Shown here piece by piece: positions 11,657-23,266 of a stretch of 64,000 nucleotides of DNA; position 1 is the first letter of the stretch, and each line of letters begins with the position of its first letter. The notes under the pieces were generated by a model. It saw nothing but the letters and a program-made list of their open reading frames with translations, was not told the DNA's origin and did no database searches. Source of the stretch: Undaria pinnatifida (lineage: Eukaryota > Sar > Phaeophyceae > Laminariales > Alariaceae). The position numbers were made by a program, and so were the translations under genes. Where the stretch lies: assembly GCA_012845835.1 (NCBI GenBank), contig JABAKD010000017.1, forward strand, positions 9,946,376 through 10,010,375, read 5' to 3'.

Positions 11657-12553
11657 GTGCTGACCAAACACCGTACTCTGCTTATCACGCGTCATGTCAC
11701 CTGGCAACGCGTGTCGCCGTCACCACCTGTACCTGCCCAGATGCATGACTCCCTGTCCCAGGAGGAGGGGGGGTCTGAGGTCGACGACGAGAGCACGTCA
11801 GATCGGGGTGGGAGGGGGTTCATGGACGAGAAGGACGAAGGTCTGGCTCGCCTGACCGACCTCGATGTGACGTGGGGGGTTGATCTGCACGCGTTCGTGC
11901 GGGAGCGCTCACAGGAGACACCTGCTGCCGGCGATGCTGACGATCTGCACGTGTGCTTGCAGGAGCGCTCACAGGAGGCACCTGTCGCCGGCGATGCTGG
12001 CAACGGATCAGCCGAGACGATGGACTCGTCTCAAGGGGGCGCGGTAGATACCTCCTCGGTCCCGGCGGGGAGGGCCGAAACGGTCGAGACGATGGATTCG
12101 TCTCAAGGAGGTGCGGTGGACGCCTCCTCGATCCCGGCAGGGAGGGCCAAAAGCGAGCCGGGCGCATCAACAGCCTCCGGCACTGACCAAGGGAACGGCG
12201 AGGATACCCCCGCGGTCCTGTCGGGGAGGGCAGCTCACGAGCTCGGTAGCTGGGGACGGATACCCCTGACAGTAACAGGCCGGACCCGGAGTCAGATCCA
12301 ACGCCTGCAGGATAAATCTGGTCAACGTCAGCGTGTGATCAAGGACGCGATGTCTGCGGCAGTGCAAAAGTGGACGGAATTTGGGAGTATACGGGCGAAT
12401 ACATCCTGGACGACGGAGGACGCAATGGCCATGATGGCTGGAGGATCTGCTGTGGAAGACAATATAGGGGAGTCAAACGTGTGCATGCCGAGTGGTTGTC
12501 CAGAAGATGTAGAACCACCCCCGCAATCCGTAGCAGATGCAGAGCGTTCCTAA
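11657..12553 (+). pseudogene. copia pol linker between integrase and RT
   Basis: A long, acidic, Ser/Gly/Ala-rich frame of 298 codons with internal repeats: HVCLQERSQEAPVAGDA-type and ETMDSSQGGAVD-S-PAGRA-type units each occur about twice. In copia polyproteins this position holds a variable, poorly conserved linker before RT. The C-terminal part (RIPLTVTGRTRSQIQRLQD) is the kind of segment that precedes RT. The frame ends at 12553, short of RT. Confidence 0.65.
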
Positions 12554-12615
12554 TACAAAGCAGCGTCGCGTAAGGCCATGAAGAATGAGTTGGAAGGTCA
12601 CAAAACAACCGGTAC

Positions 12616-13428
12616 ATGCGAAGCTGCGACTCCGCCGCGAGGGCGAAACCCGTAGGTGCAAAATGGGTATTCTCGTACAATACTGACAAAGATGGTATCA
12701 TAGGGAAAACGAACGCAGGACTTGTGGCAACGGACTTTAGCCAGTCGCAACGTAGATTATTTCCAAACCTTTGCACCAACCCCATCGTCAGCGACAATAA
12801 AAATTCTGGCGGCCCTTGCAATGAGCAAGGTCTGAAGATTTTCCATTTAGACGTAGCACAAGCTTTTGTCCGCGCGAAACTCTACGCCAAAATATACATG
12901 GAACTACCCGATGGGTTTGGTGACATGTCAGGAAAGATTTCCGTTTGCCTTGAGAGATCATTATATGGTCTAAAACAGAGTGGACGGCGGTGGGCCAGAC
13001 TACTGGTAGAGAACGCGGTAGAATTCGGCTTGGAGCAGTGCAGGACTGACCCTTGTGTTTTTCGCATGGTTGTGAATGACAAGGTAGAACTGAGCATGGC
13101 CATTCGTGTAGATGACATTGCGAGTGCAGGATCGGACGAGGCATGCAGAGGCTTTCATGCTGCATTAAATACTAAGTTTCCCACGAATAACCTCGGCGAG
13201 TTAACTTGGTATACTTGTTGTGCTTTCAAGCGTAACGGGGAATTGGGCACGCTAGAGATCACGCAGAAGGCTCTCGTCGAAAGCATGCCGAATCGTTTTG
13301 GTGCGAACTCGTGCTCTGACATCCCCGCCACCCCTGGCGTTGAACTAGGTCCAAGAGAGGAGGGCGAACCAAAGGGAGACTGGCCGTACAGGGAGGCCGT
13401 GGGCAGTCTGATGTATTGTCGACCATGA
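12616..13428 (+). pseudogene. copia reverse transcriptase (RVT_2) domain
   Basis: A 270-codon frame with GAKWVFSYNTDKDG near the start, HLDVAQAFVRAKL (first catalytic Asp region), IYMELPDGF, SLYGLKQSGRRW and IRVDDIASAG, the equivalent of the copia YVDD active site with Arg where Tyr is usual. It makes DNA from element RNA in intact relatives. The substitution in the active site and the flanking frame breaks suggest loss of function. Confidence 0.9.
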
Positions 13429-14030
13429 AGCGGCGAGACGTCTCCAACGCGGTGCGCGCTATGGCGCGCCAATATCACAACCCCACCGACAAGCAGTGGA
13501 AAGCAGTTCTGAAGATCATTGCATACCTCCACGGGACAAGGGGTATGGGTTTGACTTTTGCAAGGGGTTTGGGATTGGATTTGACTGCATACGGCGATGC
13601 TGACTACGCTGATAAGTCGAATGGTAGGCTCTCGGTGTCGGGGACGGAAATTGCCGGGGGGCGTGCTGCCGTCAGTTGAGCAAGCAGCACGCCGAGGTGC
13701 GTTACGTTGTCTACAGCAAAAGCAGGGTATTTAGCCCTGTGTGAAGGGGTGAAGGAGGCTCTGTTTACGGGGGCAGTATTATCGTTTCATTTGTCCAGAG
13801 CTAAGCGGATCGTGTGTCCGAGTTTTTGAAGATAATCAGGGGGCCATAGCACTGGCTGAGAACCCTCTTAGTTCTGCGCGGATCAAGCACATAGATGTGC
13901 GGTTCCTTTTCGTCCGAGAGTTACTTCGTGCCAAGAGGATTGACATTCAATTGATAGCTTCGGAAAAGCAGCACGTGGATATTTTGACCAAATCCCTTTC
14001 TGCGGCCCCTTTTTCAATCTCACCGTAATT
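13416..14030 (+). pseudogene. copia RNase H domain, frame-broken
   Basis: 13416-13679 encodes KRRDVSNAVRAMARQYHNPT and AYGDADYADK, the usual RT-RNase H connection and first RNase H Asp. After a frameshift near 13680 the frames read LALCEGVKEA, then NQGAIALAENPL, RIKHIDVRFLFVRELL and KQHVDILTKSL, all conserved in copia RNase H. A 14-codon-spaced series of frame changes confirms a pseudogene. Confidence 0.88.
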
Positions 14031-14378
14031 TTTTGTTGAACCTACCGTTGGAGGATGAGTAAGGGGTGTGAGCATTATTCGATGAGCACCATGTTTGAGT
14101 CATACGAGGAATAAATGGCCAGGTCGCCCCCTCACGCTACTTTGAGGGGCATGGGTGAGTAGGGTGCCCCTTGGCGTTTTAGTTTTTGGCCATGGTCATC
14201 GTTTTGAGTGCCGCCATTGCTACAATCGCAATGGTTTGGATGATGTAAGACGTACAGGGGTTTTTGACCTGGTGGCCGGGTTTCCTCGAAGGGGACTGCC
14301 GTTGACTGTTCTTTGGTCCTAACTTGTTGTGTTGGATGCCCGCTCGGTCTCGTCACGGCTGTGAAGAGCCAGGGAGGG

Positions 14379-14597
14379 TGTTAGTTTGGATCGTCACAGC
14401 ACGACGGTTACAAAATTTGCAAAGGGTTGCGTATATATTCGTAGGCGTTTGTATACAATTTTTCTTCTAATGAGATGAGAACTCCAGCTCTCCGCTTTCT
14501 GCTCATTCTCTCCTCTCTGTCCTTCAATACAACGAAGATAAGAACACTCGTCATACAGCGAGGCGGTCAGGGCATCCAGGCTTGGACTCTACGAACA
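14379..14597 (+). repeat. 3' LTR of copia element
   Basis: TGTTAG to ACGAACA, preceded by the purine tract GAGCCAGGGAGGG. About 18 bp shorter than the 5' LTR. Confidence 0.9.
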
Positions 14598-14817
14598 GAT
14601 GCCTACCACGGGACACGGAGGTAGTGGGTGTGTGTTGTGCGGGGTGTGAGTGGGGGTTTGTGCTGAGGGACAGAGGATGCAAGTCAGTGTTCTGTGGCAG
14701 TGTGAAATTTAGGGTTTGTTGGAGAAGGCGGTGTTTTTCAGGAAATGATTTCTTCCCGCAGCGCAGGTCACAAAGAAGTGCGATAGTTTTAGGTGAAACG
14801 TATTTGAAAACCATATG

Positions 14818-14910
14818 AAGTCTAGCACGAGGGAACATACGAAGGCTCATAGCACACACAGCACGAGAGGAACAACGACAGCAGCGAGGCAGCAGCCGCA
14901 GAAAAATGAG
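14818..14910 (+). repeat. Right member of the direct repeat flanking the copia element
   Basis: Matches 9956-10055 in order and orientation (AGTCTAGCACGA, CATACGAAGGCTCA, GCAGCGAGGCAGCAG). It begins about 220 bp beyond the 3' LTR. Confidence 0.7.
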
Positions 14911-15196
14911 GTGTGCGCCGTGTGACAAAGAAGTGAGAGGACGTCTACAGCGCTAAGTAGACTGCTGTGTGAGCGCTGCGGCAGGAGAGACAGTAGGTGG
15001 AAGTATGATGTGTCGGAAGTACGTGTGAGCAGCGGACGCACTGTAGCAGACGCACAGAGGAACGGAGGAGGACTGTTGGGTGCACGAGCGCAATCTCAAA
15101 GCGGCGTATAGCAGTGTTGCAATAGGACGGAAGGCAGAGTTCTGTGAGGTATAGTCCAGAGAAGGAGATCTACAATCCCTCAACAGCAGCAATGTA

Positions 15197-15455
15197 GTGT
15201 TAGGTTGGCACGGCAGCCGAACAGTGCCAGGATGCAAATAGCAGTGTCGGGAGGGGGGCGACGCGCTTCCGCCCGAACCCCCCCCCAGAGCCGTCGTCAG
15301 CGTGCGTTGGAAAATGCCCCACCAGTGTTAGGTTGGCACGGCAGCCGAACAGTGCTAACATGCAAGAAGCATTGTCGGGGGTGGGCAGCGCGCTCCCCCC
15401 CTCGAACTTCCCTCCCGCTGGGCCGTCGTCAGTATGCGTTCGAAGGGTGCCGACA
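15197..15455 (+). repeat. Tandem duplication, about 130 bp unit
   Basis: GTGTTAGGTTGGCACGGCAG occurs at 15197 and 15327. Each copy runs through a C/G-rich middle to CCGTCGTCAG. The first bases resemble the start of the nearby copia LTR, but the similarity stops there. Confidence 0.85.
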
Positions 15456-16466
15456 GTGTGCGGTGGAAGGCCCTCCGGCCGTGTGCGTTGGAAATATATG
15501 TAGTAGATTTTTGCAAAATTAGGGCCTAGACTAAGCCAACAACGTTTGTTTGTTCAGCGTGGAATACGTTTGTGCCATCAGAGAATGCCGTGTGTTCAGA
15601 GGCTGAGTAGACCTTCACCACAAAGTCATGGGAAAAAGAAGCAAGGACCTGGAATCAAAGCCGTTCTTTCCTTTCTGCATTTACAATGGGGGTTGTAATG
15701 TGCGCATTGTAGGCTAGTGTTCACAACTGTATTTCTGTCATGGCAAACGGCTTCGCAGAACGTGGGAGTGATTGGACCAGACGTTGTCGATTTGGGATTT
15801 TCGGTATGAAGGATACGTACCAGTTTCGCACGGCTCCAGGCTATTGGCCTGTTATTAGGCACCTAGTAGTACTTCGCTGGCGTTTTTGCTTGTGGGCTGC
15901 TGCGCATTCTCACGCACTATAGCTTATCTTGTCGTCTTGGCTATACCCTGTGTTTGGGAGATGTAACACAATGACTTCAAACCTACCTCACTTGGAGGTA
16001 ACTAACACGTTAGAGCCGAACCGATTCGGTCTAGCCTAAGCCTAAGTAACGAATGGGAGGCTTGGCGGGGATGGGCCGTGTTTGTGGAGCCAGTCGTTCT
16101 TCTGGAGACGAGCGGAGACTAACAGCAAGGCGCAAGGAGGAGTCCGGTGGGGGGAAGGAGAGAGCCACCGCTGTATAACAGGGAGAGCTGCCGTACCGCC
16201 ATCGTCTGGATTCTTCGATGGTGGAAGAGGGAGGACAGCTTGATAGGCGATGAAAACTTCTGACCCAGAGACGATGTTGTGGTGGAGACTTCGTTTTGCA
16301 GGGAGCCGCCACTGCTGCTGTAGACTACATACAGCAGTTGTAGCTAAAGCCCTACGGTGGATCACAACCGTAGGCAAGGAGTAGCAGCAGCTTATGTCCA
16401 TGGTCGTGGCATACACTACTGTGCCTAGCACTGTAGTTAGATATTTTTGGTGGGTTGGGGAGAATT
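15456..16466. other. Intergenic, unassigned
   Basis: Only chance-like frames (for example 16042-16602 minus). No repeat ends or domains were recognised. Confidence 0.3.
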
Positions 16467-17184
16467 GATTTCCTCGATCGGGAAAACTCAAATTCACCAG
16501 CGTTTTTTTTGTATTAGGTGCACAACGACGTTGGGTATCTTTTATAGTCAAACATTCGCGATAAAGATAATGATCTGTTGACTTACGACCAGAATGCAGC
16601 AACGTTTTTTCCTATAGAAAACGAAATCGCTAATTTTCTATAGAAAAAAAAGTGAACTTTGGCTCATCCATGACACCCGGTCCCCCATATTGTTCTCGCT
16701 TGGCTCTCTCCGTAGTTGCAAGGAAGGCCAAACGCTCGTTTTTTTTTTATAATATTTTATGACCGAGGAGTAGGGATTTGAAAATTTGTAAAAATCGGAA
16801 CCAACCGTACTCGTAGTAAAAACTCGTAGTAACATCTATAAATTTACTTCGAGTCGTAGTAACATCTATAAATTTACTTCGAGTACAATTCATAAAATCC
16901 CTACTGCTCGGTCAATAAAAAGTATTCTGGAAAAAAAGTAAGCATATTGTTTCCTTGCAAATTCGGAGAGAGCTAAGCGAGAACAATATGGGGGTGTCAT
17001 AGTTTATTTTTTTCTATTGGAAATTAGCGATTTCGTTTCCTGCAGGAAAAAACGGGTTTCTGGCCGTAATTTAACAGATCAACATGTTTTGTTGAGAAAA
17101 AATTAGAATAAACGACGTCCAACGTCGTTGTGCACCCAATAAAAAACACCGCTCGTGAATTCGAGTTAGTTGAGGGAGAAAATC
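16467..17184. mobile_element. Foldback / long-TIR MITE
   Basis: The left arm (16467-16780) matches the reverse complement of the right arm (16895-17184) in order: GATTT-CTC, AACTC-AATTCAC-AGCG, GGTGCACAACGACGTTGG, GATCTGTT, AACGAAATCGCTAATTT, CCCCCATATTGTTCTCGCTT, GAGTAGGGATTT. The centre holds a 30-bp tandem duplication (CGTAGTAACATCTATAAATT at about 16826 and 16856). No ORF of a transposase is inside, so it is non-autonomous. I could not settle the target duplication. Confidence 0.85.
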
Positions 17185-17447
17185 ATCTTTCGCCACTACC
17201 CCAAGAAAGAATTAATTACATCGACTGGCACAGTGGGACACCCCCAACGTATACGGCGGCCAAGGGGGGTTACAACAACAGCGGCTAAAAGCCCGTACGG
17301 GTATGGGAAAGGTAACCTAAGTGGTGGGCACCCGGTCGTGTGTTTCAAGCGGGGGGTTTTATGCCGCACGGTATTTGTCTTCGCTTCTATTTGCCGTTCG
17401 ACCTCCACTTCAGAAGGTTGGTTGTGTAGGCAGCAGATATGGGGTTG

Positions 17448-17716
17448 TGTAAGGTTATTGGTGGGGACACAGAGTGCCCCCTGCAGGTCTGCCAATTGAG
17501 CAGGTCCTCGGAGAGTACTCCCTTTATTTTTCTTCGTAGAGACGTTGCTTTCTTCGATTCCACCAGAGCCCCGGATAGCTTCTGAGATCGGAGGCACGTG
17601 CCTCCGCCCTACTTCCTAACTCCCCCGAATATGAAACGCCAACCCTATCATACGAAACCCATCCAAATGATCTCGAATTCGGATAATTACAGGCCTTTCG
17701 AGGCTGTATCTTAACA
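17448..17716 (-). repeat. 3' LTR (element on minus strand)
   Basis: 269 bp, preceded by GTTG at 17444-17447. It contains GTGGGGACACAGAGTGCCCC and ATGATCTCGAATTCGGATAA, shared with the other LTR. Confidence 0.85.
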
Positions 17717-17859
17717 CTAGTCCACCCTGATGAGTCGCATATGCTGAAATATGGGAGATTCGGGGAAATTCTGGTTCTCCGAACTAGATTTATTGACCTG
17801 AAAGAAGGCGACGGTTTTTCTTGTTCGGGCGATAAGATTTATCGTCTCGGCAGTAGCAG

Positions 17860-20008
17860 ATCATGCGTATTTGTCAGCGTCGGTGTGCGTCATCGTCGCC
17901 AAGTTGGCCAAATTCAGGGTTCAAGCAGTCGCTCGCATTAATGAAAGAATGCCTACAACGCTTGAAGGAATGGTTGTCTTCGTGGCAGTTGAGGCGAAGC
18001 CCCCGGTTTTCTCGGAGGGCATCAGCGCGAGGTGAAATGGGGCTGCTTCAAAAGGGAGCGTCGTATGTCATGAACGAGGCAATAATGGCGAAAACTTCTG
18101 CATAATGATGCTCTTTTAGTGACCAGCAGTTCGATTTGTGGTCAAGCCAATGGTCAGATGAATCATCGATGGGAATGACAGTTGAATGATGGCTCGATCC
18201 CGTCTGCCACAAAAGCGACTGGGACGGCACTCGGCCCTGGCCGCGCCCATGATCGGTAGGCCGGGGCCCCGACGGGGCGGATGACCGCGCTCCTGTCGAA
18301 GAAACAGGGAGACAAAAAAATGTTTCGCCGTTGACGGCAGGTGTCTTATTATGCGCTTAGTCAACAAAACCCCGCCACATAGCATCCAACGAGGCGTATG
18401 GTCGCGGGTCCGTTGCCGTCGAACCAGGGTACATCGCAGGCAGGAGAGCCAGAAATTGCTCATTCGCCGCCACCCGAACCACCGCCAATACCACATCCGT
18501 CCCCGGAGACAAAACACGCTCACTCCCCGTATCGGTCGGCACAACTACGCGAAACTCCCGACTGACATCAGATAAAGACATGCCGTTACACATTCCAAAA
18601 GTATGCAACTTAGTGCAGTCCTCCTTCGTGTCAACTCCGTCGAAGTGCGTCATCAGCAGACGCAACAGAAGGGTGAAAGCCTCAGGCCCAGATGCTTATC
18701 CTGCCATGGCTCTTGACACCTCTTGCCTGCTACCACGGCCACCTCGCTGTGATCGTCCGTGCTCGAGAACGAAGACGAGCGGGAGGAGGTTGATGAGCCG
18801 GCCAACGCTGAACGTCCTCTCGCGCCGTTCCTACACCCTCCGTTGCCTTCGCCAGAGCTGCGGCCAACTGCCCCGGTTGTTGGACCAAAGTTGCCTTCTC
18901 GGTGGCGCCCTTAGCCACACCTCGCCCGATGCGCCTCCCCCGCCTCCACCACCGCTGTCACCCCCGCGGTGGTGGTGGTGGTCGCCACCCCCACCATTTT
19001 TGCCGCCGCCCCCACGGTTGCGACTGTCGCTGCGTTGCTGTTTCCCCCAGTTTCGTTCTGCCAACTCTTCCTCCGGGGTTCGGCCAAACGACAGGGTCGG
19101 GGTCCTCGCCGTGGGCTATCAGTAGGGCCTTGACGAGGGCAAGGGTGGGGGCGGCTCTCGTCTGTCCAGCATAGGGCGTACAATCTACGCGAGCCTAGGC
19201 CGCTTCCACTGAAAGGACGTCCGCTTGCCGCAACGCCGGCTTCTCTGACGAGAGGAGGGCGCAGGCCGTTTCCACAACCGCGGTCGCCAAGGCTGAGGGG
19301 AAGTCTATCCTCGGTTCAGACGCCATGCACACGACGATGCCCTTGAAAAAGACGTCGTCGTGGTCGCTGGGATGCGACACCCTGCGGGCGCGACCAAGGC
19401 GAGGGGGCCGCGGTAGCTCCCGCCCCAGCCGACGCAACTGATTGGGCGAGGGCTTGTTGCGCCCTCTTCGCTACCGGGGACGCCTCCCGCGCAGCGGTCT
19501 TCGCCTGCTCGATATCTTCGCCAAATCGACGGCGGCGTGCCATCGTCTGGTTGGCGTCGTCGAGCGCCCGCTGAGCCCGCGCCGCCGCGTATGCCAAGTC
19601 CAGGGGGAGGGCATGGGCGCCCTGTTCCCGGGAGCTCTTGGGGTGGCGTTTTGTCGAGCGCGGAGAGCCCAGGTGGCGGCGGTGGTGCCCCGTCGAGCGG
19701 GGGGGGGCAGCTGGTGGTGCTTCCCCGGAGCTGGCGAGAGCTGGCATCGAGACGCCCCCGAGTCCGGTGGAGGTTGTCCTGTCTTCTTCTCTGCGCGAAC
19801 CGGACAGTCGATCATCTTGGTTGGTGGGTCCGGGTGGAGGTATGGTGCTCCGTCTTCTGTCTCGTCACCGGAACCCGCCTCCGGTGGTTCCCCCCGTCTC
19901 GAGTCGCGGAATCTCGAGCGAGCTCTCCCTGTCTCGTGGGCATCCAGGTTGGGGTGCGTGGAAGACCTCAGCCTGCCCCGAGTAGCCCGCTTCCTCACTG
20001 GTAGACAT
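17860..20008 (-). pseudogene. gag-like polyprotein remnant
   Basis: Starting at an ATG at 20008 (MSTSEEAGYSGQAEVF), the minus strand stays open except for one stop near codon 48. It reaches a helical, probably coiled-coil stretch (LDLAYAAARAQRALDDANQ and TAAREASPVAKRAQQALAQS) by 19450. After a frame change near 19320 come FFKGIVVCMASEPRIDFPSA, a Gly/His-rich linker (about 18930-19060), and MRLLMTHFDGVDTKEDCTKL at 18665 leading to ALLPAMYPGS. Around 17990-17900, CHEDNHSFKRC fits the last three ligands of a CCHC zinc knuckle; the first Cys position is an Arg codon CGC, one base from TGC. The arrangement (helical N-terminus, capsid-like middle, knuckle at the end) fits a retrotransposon gag that packages RNA. 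It is too broken to work. Confidence 0.6.
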
Positions 20009-20389
20009 GTTGCTTGTTGTCTGTAGGGAAGGCAGCGGAAGGAGGGGGTGTGGGGGAAGGTGACGGGAAGGGAACGACGCGTAAAGAAGCTATGGAGGCA
20101 GATACATTGTTGTGGTGTCCCTGCTGCAAGTACCGGTATATCTGTGCTTCAGCAAGCAGCAAGACATGGGCCTCGACTCCGTCCAGCATCAGTGATGGTA
20201 ACAGCCACGCCAACTAGCCGTATAAAAGGAGGACAGCAGTAAGAAGGGTATCATCCACCACAACCGCAATATAAGAGCAGCGCCCAGTCTGACCGTAGGG
20301 TATACGGGTAACGCCCGCGCGAACCGCAGTAACAAAAATGGGTACCACTGACCCTAACCGCAGTGCAGGGGGTGCGACACAGTAAAGGT

Positions 20390-20945
20390 ACGTCTGCGCC
20401 CATCGCACTTAAAAATATATCATTTAACCTAGGCGGGGGGGGGTAGCACAGGAAAGCGTCACCCAACACGTCCTAGCCCATAGCACCAAAACATGCAGCA
20501 TCTAACCTAGGTGCAGTGTAGGGGGGGGGTAGCACAGTAAAGGGTTGTACAAGAAGCCCACGCCCATCGTACCAAAACAGGCAGCATTTTAACCTAGGTG
20601 CGGTGTAGGGGGTAGCACAATAAAGGTTCGCTCAACACGCCGACGCTCATCGTATCAAAACAGGCAGCGTTTAACCTAGGTGTAGTGTAGGGGGGTAGCA
20701 CAGTGAAAGGTCGCCCAACACGCCGACACTCGTCGCACCAAAACAGGCAGCGTCTAACCTAGGTGTAGGGAGGTAGCACAGTGAAGGGTCGCCTAACACG
20801 CCGACACTCATCGCACCAAATCAGGCAGCATTTAAACTAAGTGTAGTGCAGGGGGTAGCACAGTGAAGGGTCGCCCAACACGCCGACACTCATCGCACCA
20901 AACCAGGCAGCATTTAATTTAGGTGTAGTGTAGGGGGTAGCACAG
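20390..20945. repeat. Tandem array, unit about 80 bp
   Basis: About seven units share AACCTAGGTG, a G-run with GGTAGCACAGT, CGCCCAACACGCCGACACTC and ACCAAAACAGGCAGC. It lies in the leader of the minus-strand LTR element. Confidence 0.9.
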
Positions 20946-21440
20946 TGATGGGTTCGCGCAGCCAACCGTATGAAAAAAAAAACGGGAAGCATCTGCCCCA
21001 ACAATACTATAGGGGGGGGGTAGCACAGTAGAGGATCGCGCAGCCAACCGTAAAAAAACGGGCAGCATCTGCCCCTACAGTAGTGTAGGGCGGGAGGGGT
21101 AGCACAGGAGAGGTTCGCGCACCAACGGTATAAAAAAATGGGCAGCATCTGCCCCAACAGTAGTGTAGGAGGGGGGTAGCACAGCAGAGGATCGCGCCAC
21201 CAACCGTAAAAAAAATTGGTAGCATCTGCCCCAACAGTAGTGTAGGGGGGGGGGTAGCACAGTAGAGGTTCGTGCACCAACCACAAAAAAAAGCTAGCAG
21301 CATCTGCCCCAGCAGTAGTGTGTGGCGGGGGTAGCACAGTAGAGGATCGCGCACCAACCGTATAAAAAACGGGCAGCATCTGCCCTAACAGCAGTGTAGG
21401 GGGGGTAGCACAGTAGAGGATTGTTCGTGTGCCAATCAGA
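20946..21440. repeat. Tandem array, unit about 70 bp
   Basis: About seven units share GGGGGTAGCACAGTAGAGG, TTCGCGCACCAACCGTA-AAAAA and GGCAGCATCTGCCCCAACAG. The GGGTAGCACAGT word is common to the adjacent array, so the two arrays are related. Confidence 0.9.
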
Positions 21441-21459
21441 GGACAGGGTCTGTACAACG

Positions 21460-22070
21460 CTTGAACAAAGTAGTTTCCCCCACCGACCGCACTAAAAGGG
21501 GACGGTCGCGCCTACAGGAGTGGTGCTCGCTGCATTATCGCTGCTGTGCCCATAGGTACTGGCAAGTCCAACCGCATAAAGATGGGCAGTATAACCCCCG
21601 AACAAGGTAGTTTCCCCACCGACCGCACTATAGGGGGACGGTCGCGCCTACAGTAGTGCTGCTCACTGCATTATCGTTGCTGTGCCCATAGATACCAACC
21701 GCACGAAAATGGGCAGTATACCCCCGAACAACGTATTTTCCCCACCGACCGCACTATAGGGGGGCGTACTGCTCGCTGCATTATCGTTGATGTGCCCATA
21801 GGTACCAACCGAATGAAGATGGGCCGTATAACCCCCGAACAAGGCAATTTCCCCGCCGTCCGCACTATAGGGGGACGATTACGCCACACAGTATTGCTGA
21901 TTGCTGTAGTGTCGCTGCTGCGTTAACAGGTAACGGCAATTCCAACCGCACCAAGATGGGTAGTATAGCGTCGGAACAAGGCAGTTCCCCCACCGACCGC
22001 ACTATAGAGGGACGGTCGAGCCTGCAGTAGTGCTGATTGCTGCAAGATTGCGCCTGTGACCACGGGTAAC
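21460..22070. repeat. Tandem array, unit about 120 bp
   Basis: Four to five units share TTTCCCCACCGACCGCACTA, GGGGGACGGTCGCGCCTACA, GCTCGCTGCATTATCGTTGC and GTGCCCATAGGTACC. Looser relatives continue to about 22570. Confidence 0.88.
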
Positions 22071-22865
22071 GACAACACCAACCGCATTAAAAAGGCTAGT
22101 ATAATACCAAGACCAGCTGTAGAAAAGGTGTGTAAGCCTACAGCCGAATAGAAAGGCTGTTTGCCCCCAAGTACCGCATCAAACGGACTGATCCCCGCTT
22201 GCACTACTAAAAGCTGTTAAGCGCAGTATCTCCGCGAAGTAAACGCGCTGTAACGGGCAGTAGCTGTCCAAACATGTGCAGAGCAAAAAACAAAATCCCA
22301 GCATAGACCCTAGCAGTATCGTGAAGGGCAGCACATGAACCAACAGCAGCAGAAAGGCAGCGTTTGCGCCAACAGTATAGTGCTCAGCGTCTCCGCCGAC
22401 TGTAAACCGCATTGCAACGGACAGTATCCGTCGTGACAGCTGCAAAAAACAAAATTGCAGCATTTCTCCTAGCAGTATTGTGGAAGGGCAGCACATGCAC
22501 CGGCAGGAAGACGGCCTAACGCCTGGACAGCTGAAAACAAGTTCCGTACCCACTCCGACCGCACTATAAAGGGATAGTTACGTTGACAGCAGTGCAGAGT
22601 GCCGCACTATCGCAGCTGTGCCCACACAGAAAGTGGTATTATTAGTCCCCGCGTACCCATGAATGGTGGCATATAGGGCATCGCCGACAGTCCCGAAACG
22701 CAAAAAAAGTACAGGTCGACGGCCGATCTTGGGGCTTGTGGTGGCAACTCGCGGAGATGTGCTGTGCAACACGCTGGCAGAGCGCGGAGCAAACAAGTCT
22801 GATGGGTGGGACTTGGGCAGTTCCGCTGCGGCGTGATCTATATTACCAGCTGGGGGGGAACTGAT

Positions 22866-23065
22866 GCGACCAAGAGCCGAGACGAGGAATGTGCTCCGAA
22901 GAGCAGTGTCGTCCGCACGTACTCGGAAGGTGTCGTCCGTGTGGTGCGTGCCCGACGACCAATAGGAGGGACCAAAAGCCGAAACGAGGAGTGTGCTGCG
23001 AAGAGCAGTGTCGTCCGCACGTAGTTGGAAGGTGTCGTCCGTGTGGTAAGTGCCCGGCGACCAAC
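22866..23065. repeat. Tandem duplication, unit about 102 bp
   Basis: GAAGAGCAGTGTCGTCCGCA with GGAAGGTGTCGTCCGTGTGG occurs twice, about 102 bp apart. Part of the same element leader. Confidence 0.88.
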
Positions 23066-23266
23066 AGGAGGTGCCCCTGCCATCTCGCTGCTGTTGTGGT
23101 CGCCGTTGTAGGAGGAAGGGCGCGCCTTCCATTGGGAAGCCACCCGAGAAGGCACATGGGTTGTGGCCTCGATGGAAAGCAGAAGCAAATCGCTACGAAA
23201 AAAAAAAATCGGAGAGATTGAAGGAACGCTGCCACAATAGCAAGTCAAGCTTTAGACGACGCCATT

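Larger units (their letters stand above)
10085..14597 (+). mobile_element. Degenerate Ty1/copia LTR retrotransposon
   Basis: Two related LTRs (10085-10321 and 14379-14597), both starting TGTTAG and ending ACGAACA, bracket domains in copia order: gag start, protease end, GAG-pre-integrase, integrase, linker, RT, RNase H. The integrase-before-RT order is diagnostic of Ty1/copia. A TGGTACCAG stretch at about 10349 resembles the initiator-Met primer-binding type, though it sits 27 nt inside the LTR end. The purine run GAGCCAGGGAGGG directly before the 3' LTR is the likely polypurine tract. Flanks GATAT and GATGC share only GAT, so the target duplication has decayed. Most of gag is deleted and the frame breaks repeatedly, so the copy is dead. 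Confidence 0.92.

Noticed and set aside
15197-15455. Possible solo LTRs of the copia element
   Set aside because: Only the first bases (TGTTAGGTTGG-CACGGCA) resemble the LTR. The rest differs, so it is kept as a tandem repeat.
20390-22070. Array that could be taken for a CRISPR locus
   Set aside because: The whole unit repeats, there are no unique spacers between short repeats, and no cas-like genes. It is tandem satellite-type DNA within an LTR element of a eukaryote.
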